Below, piece by piece: positions 7,605 to 13,270 of a stretch of 44,887 bases of DNA. The DNA is taken from contig JAFTXI010000001.1 in NCBI GenBank assembly GCA_017461665.1, forward strand, positions 1 through 44,887, read 5' to 3'. The notes beneath the pieces are model-generated. The model was not told the origin of the DNA. It was given only the letters and a program-made list of their open reading frames with translations, and did no database searches. A program made the position numbers and the translations under genes. The stretch's first letter is position 1; every line of letters starts with the position of its first letter. The DNA is from Bacteroidales bacterium. Lineage in GTDB: Bacteria; Bacteroidota; Bacteroidia; Bacteroidales; F082.

Positions 7605-8998
7605 TCTTCAATAAGATTTCCTTCTATTGATAATGGTGTTGCCGATGTCACTTCAACCTTGACGATTTTGCCGATGAGGTTTCTGTTGTTCGACTTGAAT
7701 CTAATCACAATCTTTCCTTCGGTGTGACCTGTGAGGTAAGCGTTGTTTCTGTCAAAGCCGTTGACCAAGACTTTCAATGTCTTCCCTACGAGGCTTTGAT
7801 TATATACCAACGAATGTTTCATCAGTTCGTCGGTGAGAATATGGTAGCGTCTTTTCTTCGTCTCTTTTGGGACGTCGTCAGCCCAAGTCGATGCTACAGC
7901 ACCCGGACGCACGCTGTATTGCGCGATATATGCCATGTTGTATTTGAATTCTTCCATGGCTTTTCTCGAGTTTTCAAATTCTTCTTCGGTCTCGCCTGTA
8001 AATCCAACGATGATGTCGGTGAATATTGTAGCTTCTGGAAGGAGTCGTCTGATAGTGTGAATGATATGACGATAGTCGTCTAAGGTGTGCTTGCGATTCA
8101 TTCTCTGCAACATGTCGTTGTCGCCAGATTGTATCGGAAGATGAATCTGTTTTCCGAGACATTTATATTGAGAGATGACTTCTATCACTTCGTCGCTCAT
8201 ATCGCGTGGATGAGGTGAGGTGAAATATACCCAAAACTCTTTATCCACGCTATCACCGTATTCTCCTATTCTACGCAACAACTCAGCAAAATTGATCTCT
8301 TCGCCTTTCTTATCAAGACCGTAGGAGTTTACGTTCTGTCCTAATAATGTTATTGATTTATAATCTTTTTGTACCAAGTCTTTCAACTCTTCCAAGATGT
8401 CTTCCGACTTACGCGACACCTCGCGACCTCTTGTATATGGAACAGCGCAATAAGTACAGAACTTATTACATCCATTTTGAATTGGGATATAAGCCTCAAA
8501 CTCAGAGATGTGATCCGGCTCGATGACCCAGAATCTGTCCATATTGGCAGAAGGATTAATTTTGTCTTTCTTGCTGAAAAGAGGAACGAGTGGTTTTTGG
8601 ATATTTATGATTGGATGATTGTCTGTTGTCTGTTGTCTGTTGTCTGTTGTCGGAATAAATATTCCATACTGACGAATCATATCTGGGAGTTCAGGCAGGT
8701 CGTTCATCGTGAACACCAAGTCGAACAGTTTCAGGAAGCGTTCTCTGTCGGCGGGAAGGATACAACCTGACACGAAAGTGATGCAGTTTTTGTGACCTCT
8801 CATTTCGTTCCATTTAATTATTCGGCTATAGACCTTGTCGATACCTTTTTGTCGCACCGAGCACGCGATGATTCCCAACAACGTAGCTTCTTCTTCGTTT
8901 TCTGTCTGTGTAAAACCCATGCCTTGCAACACTGTCCTTACGCGTTCGGTGTCGCTCTGATTCATTTGGCATCCCAATGGAAGCAGGAAGTATTTCAT
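7601..8998 (-). CDS. miaB: tRNA i6A37 methylthiotransferase
   Basis: A 465-residue radical-SAM enzyme making ms2i6A37 in tRNAs that read UNN codons. The UPF0004 domain starts at LLPLGCQMNQSDTERVRTVL. The radical-SAM cluster motif is NGCNKFCTYCAVPYTRGRE, followed by LLGQNVNSYG and QSGDNDMLQRMNRKHT. A TRAM domain (VGKTLKVLVNGFDRNNAYLT) ends the protein. The linker between the first two domains contains TTDNRQQTTDNH, encoded by a TTGTCTG repeat (8619-8653) that also occurs between genes. It forms an operon with mtaB by a 4-nt overlap. A -7 box at 9027-9034 gives a leader of about 25 nt. Confidence 0.95.
   Translation of the reverse strand: MKYFLLPLGCQMNQSDTERVRTVLQGMGFTQTENEEEATLLGIIACSVRQKGIDKVYSRIIKWNEMRGHKNCITFVSGCILPADRERFLKLFDLVFTMNDLPELPDMIRQYGIFIPTTDNRQQTTDNHPIINIQKPLVPLFSKKDKINPSANMDRFWVIEPDHISEFEAYIPIQNGCNKFCTYCAVPYTRGREVSRKSEDILEELKDLVQKDYKSITLLGQNVNSYGLDKKGEEINFAELLRRIGEYGDSVDKEFWVYFTSPHPRDMSDEVIEVISQYKCLGKQIHLPIQSGDNDMLQRMNRKHTLDDYRHIIHTIRRLLPEATIFTDIIVGFTGETEEEFENSRKAMEEFKYNMAYIAQYSVRPGAVASTWADDVPKETKKRRYHILTDELMKHSLVYNQSLVGKTLKVLVNGFDRNNAYLTGHTEGKIVIRFKSNNRNLIGKIVKVEVTSATPLSIEGNLIEE
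8619..8653. repeat. TTGTCTG repeat inside miaB
   Basis: Nearly four perfect copies of a 7-bp TTGTCTG unit on the plus strand, read in frame on the minus strand as Thr/Asp/Asn/Arg/Gln residues. The same unit is found at 9041-9066, 9863-9893 and 12311-12328. Confidence 0.85.
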
Positions 8999-9026
8999 TT
9001 ACTTAATGATTTAAATTTTTAAGGTG

Positions 9027-9059
9027 CAAAGATAATAAAAGTCAACGGACAACAGACAA
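9027..9059 (-). promoter_or_regulatory. Promoter of miaB-mtaB, built on a TTGTCTG repeat
   Basis: A TATCTTTG -7 box at 9027-9034 is preceded by TTGAC and a TTGTCTGTTGTCCG repeat that offers TTG trinucleotides 15 and 22 nt upstream. The 33-nt unit is almost identical (three differences) to the exonuclease promoter at 12311-12343. Confidence 0.6.
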
Positions 9060-9190
9060 CGGACAAGGGATTTTTTTAAAAACTTCAGAACTCCAAAACT
9101 CCAAAACTCCAGAACTTCAAAACTTCAAAACTTCAAAACTCCAAAACTTTTCATTTTAATTATGAACTATGCATTATGAATTATGCATTA
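9041..9190. repeat. Non-coding cluster of three repeat words
   Basis: This miaB upstream region consists of TTGTCTG units (9041-9066), CTTCAAAACTCC units (about 9082-9150) and ATGCATTATGAATT units (about 9157-9190). It runs from the miaB promoter to the terminator of the PUR gene, with almost no unique sequence. Confidence 0.8.
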
Positions 9191-9220
9191 AAAAAAGAGC
9201 TGCCATTTTCTAATAGCAGC
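9190..9220 (-). terminator. Terminator of the PUR-family gene
   Basis: GCTGCCATT (9199-9207) pairs with AATAGCAGC (9212-9220) around TTCT. On the minus strand the stem is followed by CTCTTTTTTT. Confidence 0.85.
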
Positions 9221-9221
9221 C

Positions 9222-9261
9222 CTAATTATAAATTGTTAATTGTAAATTGTCAATTGTTAAT
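9222..9261. repeat. AATTGTTAATTGTAAATTG tract
   Basis: Tandem degenerate copies of AATTGTTAATTGTAAATTG lie immediately after the stop codon of the PUR-family gene and before its terminator stem. Confidence 0.7.
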
Positions 9262-9609
9262 TTATTTGTCAAGTTCATCGAACCATGCTTCCAATGATTT
9301 GTCGTCATCTTCTTCATAGTGTTTTGGTTCATCGAAATAACCTTCTGGATATTCTCCTGTCTCGATGAAATTCAAGGTGTCTTTCAATGCATTGCTGAAT
9401 TTCTCAAAATCTTCTTTATAAAGGAAAAGTTTATGTTTCTCATAGAAGAAGCGATTTTGCTCGTTGCTGAAACGACGTTTGCTCTCTGTGATTGTTATAT
9501 ACTTCTCTTCACCTTTTGTTGTCTTCACATCGAAGAAATAAGTACGTTTACCGGCACGTATCGCTTTTGAAAATAATTCCTCACGATTACTCATCTTTTC
9601 ATTTTCCAT
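9262..9609 (-). CDS. PUR-family (DUF3276) nucleic-acid-binding protein
   Basis: A 115-residue protein: NREELFSKAIRAGKRTYFFD starts the PUR-alpha-like single-repeat fold seen in the BpuR/DUF3276 family, followed by VKTTKGEEKYITITESKRRF. The C-terminus is very acidic (YEEDDDKSLEAWFDELDK). PUR proteins bind single-stranded DNA or RNA, and the bacterial members act as homodimers with roles mainly inferred. The frame continues to 9654, but the ATG at 9609 starts the conserved MENEKMSNREELF segment. A TATTTTTG -7 box at 9652-9659 gives a leader of roughly 35-40 nt. Monocistronic. Confidence 0.88.
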   Translation of the reverse strand: MENEKMSNREELFSKAIRAGKRTYFFDVKTTKGEEKYITITESKRRFSNEQNRFFYEKHKLFLYKEDFEKFSNALKDTLNFIETGEYPEGYFDEPKHYEEDDDKSLEAWFDELDK

Positions 9610-9651
9610 AACTGTCAAAAATTTGTGTTCTACGTATGAATTTTGATTTAG

Positions 9652-9659
9652 CAAAAATA
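9652..9659 (-). promoter_or_regulatory. -7 promoter box of the PUR-family gene
   Basis: TATTTTTG on the minus strand, an exact TAnnTTTG match, 42 nt before the chosen start. Confidence 0.6.
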
Positions 9660-9822
9660 AAGAAAAATATTATAGTGTGAACTTTTTTTGAAAATTTTTA
9701 TTGCAAAATCATACACGAACTTGACACGAACTTGGTACGAGGAAGGTACGAAGGAGAGTTGACGAAAAATCTTTAGATTGCGTCATTAGTAACACGTCAT
9801 TTTTTTTAATTTTTGCGCAACT

Positions 9823-10203
9823 ATGAGAATGCTCATCCTTTACATATTATTCGCTTTTTTAGGTCAACAGACAACAGACATCGGACAACAGACTTCGTCC
9901 ACGGTCGCTGAGCCTGTCGAAGCGCCGATTGTTGAAGAATTAGGAATTAGGAGTGAGGAATTAGGAATTGATTCGGTCGCTGAGCCTGTCGAAGCGCCGG
10001 ACGATGTTGTCGTGCCTTCGACAAGCTCAGGTACCTGTACGGACACATTGAATGTGTACTCAATTGAATTTAATGAAGACGCACGTCCGTGCGTCTCTAC
10101 GGGAGATTCTGCGTTGCTTTGCGACTCTGCGAGTTTTTTTTATTTTATATTTAAAAAAATGCTTAGATTTTTGAAATTAAATTATAAACTTTGCAGAACA
10201 TAA
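9823..10203 (+). CDS. Repeat-derived ORF, hypothetical 126-residue protein
   Basis: A hydrophobic N-terminus (MRMLILYILFAFLG) is followed by a chain of translated repeats: GQQTTDIGQQT (TTGTCTG family), STVAEPVEAP (twice, GCTGAGCCTGTCGAAGC family), EELGIRSEELGI (AATTAGG family), VPSTSSG (inverted CTGTCGAAG family) and EDARPCVSTGDS (palindrome family). The final third is low-complexity. A TAATTTTTG at about 9805-9815 resembles a -7 box, so transcription is possible. I recognise no protein family. It may be a decayed exported-protein gene invaded by repeats, or a chance open frame across them. Confidence 0.3.
   Translation: MRMLILYILFAFLGQQTTDIGQQTSSTVAEPVEAPIVEELGIRSEELGIDSVAEPVEAPDDVVVPSTSSGTCTDTLNVYSIEFNEDARPCVSTGDSALLCDSASFFYFIFKKMLRFLKLNYKLCRT
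9863..10128. repeat. Composite cluster of five dispersed repeat families
   Basis: In order: TTGTCTG-type (9863-9893), GGTCGCTGAGCCTGTCGAAG (from 9903), GAATTAGG units (about 9938-9970), a second identical GGTCGCTGAGCCTGTCGAAG copy (from 9975), an inverted CTTCGACAAGCTCAGG (about 10017-10032), the palindrome AGACGCACG/CGTGCGTCT (10077-10096), and GCGTTGCTTTGCGACTCTGC (about 10111-10131). Confidence 0.85.
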
Positions 10204-10223
10204 TAGATAAGTTAAATAAAGGC

Positions 10224-10298
10224 ATGGAGAATAAGAAAAACAACATACAAATCTTAGGTAAGAACAAGTTCATAGAACGTATATCTCGATGGATATAG
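10224..10298 (+). CDS. Possible 24-residue leader ORF or gene remnant
   Basis: An ATG at 10224 opens a short frame, Lys/Asn/Ile-rich, ending RISRWI and stop. AAAGGC lies just before the start. A stem TCTCGAT (10284-10290)/ATCGAGA (10304-10310) overlaps its stop codon, and a second pair of alternative stems lies downstream before the next gene. It could be a leader peptide for the secreted-protein gene, a decayed gene start, or chance. No family is recognised. Confidence 0.2.
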   Translation: MENKKNNIQILGKNKFIERISRWI

Positions 10299-10352
10299 TA
10301 TTTATCGAGAGCTGTTTTTAAAGAAGTAAATCAAACTACAGACGTGGGAAAA

Positions 10353-10392
10353 TGGGTTCTACCCATTGATGTAGGATAATTAAATAGAACCC
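10353..10392 (+). promoter_or_regulatory. Mutually exclusive leader hairpins
   Basis: GGGTTCTA (10354-10361) can pair with TAGAACCC (10385-10392). The same left arm can alternatively close a small TGGGT/ACCCA stem (10353-10357 with 10361-10365). They end 16 nt before the ATG of the secreted-protein gene. Confidence 0.4.
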
Positions 10393-10408
10393 GCCTAAAT
10401 TTATTGTC

Positions 10409-12097
10409 ATGAAAAAAACGCTATTATTTGTGCTTCTTGTATTCGGAGTGGTTCATTTGAGTGCTCAAGGTTTGCAAAACAATCCAGTGGAAAATGTAAT
10501 TTATGATGGAGTTATTATTGATGAAGGATTTATTTCTTCCATACCAGAGATGGAATTAACTCGAGAATCTGCATATAGAATTCTTCCAAATTCGGTCGAT
10601 AATTCAACAAGAATATTCATGCCTCCCATTTTCGACCAACGTAATTCTGGTTCATGTACACAATGTGCCGAAATAGGATATGTATTGACATACGAATTAA
10701 ATAGATATAGAAATTCACCGGCGGAAGTTTTCTGGACTGACATCGTTACTTCTCAACCCGAAGGTTATGTTGTTGATGACAATGGAAACATTCACATTCA
10801 TTCTGCTGAAGCTTTGGCATGGCTTAGTGCTGTAAGTAACGGTATGTATGGTAATGAAGCCACAAATTTTGAAGACGTTACAATTATATTGGAAAACGAC
10901 ATAGACCTTGCTGAAGCGAAGTGGACTCCTATTGCAGGAATCAATAATGACGGTTCGTTTAATGGTAAATTTGATGGTAAAGGACATGTAATCAACCATA
11001 TTGTATTGACAGAAAATCCTTCCTATTACAACTCAACCAAAGGATTCTTCTGTAATTTAGATAATGCCACAATAGAAAATGTAATATTCAGAAATGCCTA
11101 TTATGAAGGTCGAGGAGCGGCAGGAATTCTTGCATATAACGCTGACAATAGTAGTATTAATCAATGTTTCTTTGAATGTGATTTTTTGATCTCAGAGGGT
11201 GAAATGTCTCCTTTAATTTATGAAATACACGAGACTACTATCAGTAACTGCATGCTACATATTCCAAGTTTTCTTGATGAAAACGAAGTCCATTCGAATG
11301 CAATATACAGCTATGGTATCGGTAACGTTCAAGATAATTCTCATATTTATAATTGTGCCATAATAATAGACAAATCACATTTGGCTTGGAATGAAAGTAT
11401 AGGATTTGTTAGGTGGAATGCGACAAACTGTAAAATTGAAAATTGCTACATACATATTAAATCATTAGTTGACTCACCTATTCCAGTTGGTGGAACAATA
11501 TCAAGAAATGGCATAGCAAGTAGTAATTTCGGAACGATAAGAAATTGCTATTTCAACAGAGATATTTACATTGATGGATTCCCTGATGATATTATCCACG
11601 ATTTTGACGATGAAGCTGTCAGTAACAATGACGGTATTGTTGAAAATACCTACTACTATTTCAACGAAAATGATTATTGGCAGTTGAATGAGTCTATAGT
11701 TTATAATGAAAATACAACAGACAATCTTATTGAAGCATTGAACTTAGGTGTTGAACGCCTTAATAATGAAGGTTATTCATGCTTGAATTGGAGTGATACA
11801 GGAATGGACTTCGATAATATGGGACTTCCTGTATTCGAAAACTTTAAAAATATCACAGGCATTGCTGAAAACACAAGTAGCAACATTTCAGTCTTTCCAA
11901 ATCCGGCTCAGGACTTTGTCAAGATTTCTGCTGTCGGTAGTCAGCCTTCGGTGGTTAAGGTTTATAATTGTCTCGGAATGTTGGTTGAAGAAATCGAGAT
12001 GATTTCTGAAGAGATTGAAATCAACGTCTCAGATTACAATCCTGGCGTCTATTTCTTTAACGTCAATGGAGAAACTTTTAGAATAATTAGGAATTAG
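10409..12097 (+). CDS. Chimeric T9SS-secreted beta-helix protein with C1-peptidase-like N-terminus
   Basis: A 562-residue exported protein. A signal peptide occupies residues 1-20 (ends VVHLSAQ). Residues about 50-104 resemble the start of a Bacteroidales C1-family (papain-like) peptidase, with FDQRNSGSCTQCAEIGYVLT covering the active-site Gln/Cys region. The following segment changes abruptly at about residue 106 to WTDIVTSQPEGYVVDDNGN, the usual start of a GLUG/right-handed beta-helix protein. Beta-helix-like repeats (IENVIFRN, INQCFFEC, ISNCMLH, IYNCAII, IENCYIHI, IRNCYFN) follow to about 420. The C-terminus (ISVFPNPAQDFVKIS onward) is a T9SS type A sorting domain. No catalytic His/Asn region is left, so peptidase activity is unlikely. 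The stop codon lies in an AATTAGG repeat. Confidence 0.8.
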   Translation: MKKTLLFVLLVFGVVHLSAQGLQNNPVENVIYDGVIIDEGFISSIPEMELTRESAYRILPNSVDNSTRIFMPPIFDQRNSGSCTQCAEIGYVLTYELNRYRNSPAEVFWTDIVTSQPEGYVVDDNGNIHIHSAEALAWLSAVSNGMYGNEATNFEDVTIILENDIDLAEAKWTPIAGINNDGSFNGKFDGKGHVINHIVLTENPSYYNSTKGFFCNLDNATIENVIFRNAYYEGRGAAGILAYNADNSSINQCFFECDFLISEGEMSPLIYEIHETTISNCMLHIPSFLDENEVHSNAIYSYGIGNVQDNSHIYNCAIIIDKSHLAWNESIGFVRWNATNCKIENCYIHIKSLVDSPIPVGGTISRNGIASSNFGTIRNCYFNRDIYIDGFPDDIIHDFDDEAVSNNDGIVENTYYYFNENDYWQLNESIVYNENTTDNLIEALNLGVERLNNEGYSCLNWSDTGMDFDNMGLPVFENFKNITGIAENTSSNISVFPNPAQDFVKISAVGSQPSVVKVYNCLGMLVEEIEMISEEIEINVSDYNPGVYFFNVNGETFRIIRN

Positions 12098-12117
12098 GAG
12101 TTAGGAATTAGGAATTG
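12093..12117. repeat. AATTAGG tract at the 3' end of the secreted-protein gene
   Basis: Four degenerate GAATTAGG units. The first supplies the last two codons and the TAG stop. The family recurs inside 9938-9970. Confidence 0.75.
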
Positions 12118-12153
12118 GAGGGACGTCACTTCTGTGGCGTCTCTCGTTTTTTT
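12118..12153 (+). terminator. Terminator made from a GACGTCAC..GTGGCGTC palindrome
   Basis: GAGGGACGTCAC (12118-12129) pairs with GTGGCGTCTCTC (12134-12145) over 12 bp with two G-U pairs around TTCT, followed by seven T. The GCGTCTCT arm resembles the dispersed palindrome family. Confidence 0.88.
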
Positions 12154-12157
12154 GGAT

Positions 12158-12222
12158 CTCAAAACTTCAAAACTTCAGAACTCCAAAGCTCATAGACTCG
12201 GAGACTCGGAGACGTGTCAATT
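12158..12222. repeat. CTTCAAAACTCC and GACTCGGA tracts
   Basis: Non-coding. CTCAAAACTTCAAAACTTCA units (12158-12190) are followed by GACTCGGAGACTCGGAGAC units (about 12197-12214). The first family also occurs at 9082-9150 and inside the rRNA methylase gene. Confidence 0.75.
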
Positions 12223-12240
12223 ACATAGTTTATTTCTAAA

Positions 12241-12343
12241 AGGTGTCATTGGCGCGTCTCTACTTATAGACTCATTGACTTGGTGACTCTACAAAAAAAT
12301 CTGTCATTTGTTGTCAGTTGTCTGTTGACTTTTCTTATCTTTG
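12241..12343 (+). promoter_or_regulatory. Promoter module upstream of the exonuclease gene
   Basis: Begins GGTGTCATTGGCGCGTCTCT, contains AATCTGTCATTTGTTG, and ends in TTGTCTGTTGAC and a TATCTTTG -7 box at 12336-12343, 23 nt before the ATG at 12367. A similarly built module of nearly equal length precedes the acyltransferase gene (16744-16844). Confidence 0.6.
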
Positions 12344-12366
12344 GCAATAATTATAATTTTGAGAAA

Positions 12367-13185
12367 ATGAAGTTAAATCTTAGAAGACCTATAGCGTTTT
12401 TCGATCTCGAAACGACAGGATTAAATCCGGTTCATGATCGTATTATCGAAATAAGTGTGTTGAGAGTCAATACTAATGGTGAAGAAGAACAGAAGACTTG
12501 GCTCATAAATCCCGGTTGTCCTATTCCTCCTCAGACTACAGCGGTTCATCATATCTCGGATATCGATGTGATGAACTGTCCTTCTTTTAAGGAAGTAGCT
12601 GCTGAGATTGCAAAGTTCTTCTCTTCATGCGACATCGCAGGTTACAATATCTTGAAGTTCGACGTTCCTTTTCTTATGGAGGAATTTCTTCGCGCAGGCA
12701 TCGACTTCGACATCAAGTCGCGTCATCTCATCGACGTGATGAATATCTTTATGAAGATGGAACCTCGTACCTTGAAAGGCGCGTATCGTTTCTTTATGAA
12801 TCAGGAGTTGGAAGACGCTCATTCTGCTTCTGCCGATACCTCAGCGACTTACGAAGTGCTTAAGGCTATGCTCGATAAATATCAAGATACGGAATATACC
12901 GATAATAAAGGCGTGACTTCTGTGCCGGTACAGAACGATATGCAGGCTCTCTCCGTCTTCTCGGCTCATAATAAAAACGCCGACCTCATGGGACAGATAG
13001 TCTTCGATGAAGAAGATAAGGAGGTTTTTAAATTTGGAAAACATAAGGACGAAAGGGTAGAGGACGTGTTTAAAAAAGAACCTCAATATTACGACTGGAT
13101 TATGAAAAGCGATTTCCCGGAATATACAAAAAAGGTTATCACCGGAATTAAATTGAGAATGAGTGGTAAGAATATTAAATTTTAA
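12367..13185 (+). CDS. DEDDh 3'-5' exonuclease (PolIII epsilon/ExoX-like)
   Basis: A 272-residue exonuclease. ExoI FFDLETTGLNPVHDRIIEIS supplies the first Asp and Glu. The AGYNILKFDVPFLMEEF segment supplies the second Asp, and EDAHSASADTSATYEVLKAM carries the His and last Asp of DEDDh. After a linker, the C-terminal 50 residues (FGKHKDERVEDVFKKEPQYY then DWIMKSDFPEYTKK) form the small domain seen after ExoX/epsilon-like exonucleases. It probably degrades single-stranded DNA 3'-5' in repair or proofreading. The frame is open from 12280, but the -7 box at 12336-12343 lies inside that extension, so the ATG at 12367 is chosen. Confidence 0.92.
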   Translation: MKLNLRRPIAFFDLETTGLNPVHDRIIEISVLRVNTNGEEEQKTWLINPGCPIPPQTTAVHHISDIDVMNCPSFKEVAAEIAKFFSSCDIAGYNILKFDVPFLMEEFLRAGIDFDIKSRHLIDVMNIFMKMEPRTLKGAYRFFMNQELEDAHSASADTSATYEVLKAMLDKYQDTEYTDNKGVTSVPVQNDMQALSVFSAHNKNADLMGQIVFDEEDKEVFKFGKHKDERVEDVFKKEPQYYDWIMKSDFPEYTKKVITGIKLRMSGKNIKF

Positions 13186-13189
13186 ATAT

Positions 13190-13270
13190 ATGAAAAAGAC
13201 AACAAGACTACAAGTCAACAAGACAACGGACGAAGTTAAAAAGGTTCAAAGGCGTAAAGGTATAAAGGTG
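13190..13270. repeat. AAGACAAC and AAAGGTT tracts before the Tricorn gene
   Basis: AAGACAACAAGACTACAAG-type units (13196-13232) are followed by AAAGGTTCAAAGGCGTAAAGG units (about 13240-13268). The frame is open through this region, but the signal peptide starts after it. Confidence 0.65.

Noticed and set aside
9863-10128. A CRISPR-like array
   Set aside because: Repeats are of different families, have no constant spacer length, and no cas gene is near.
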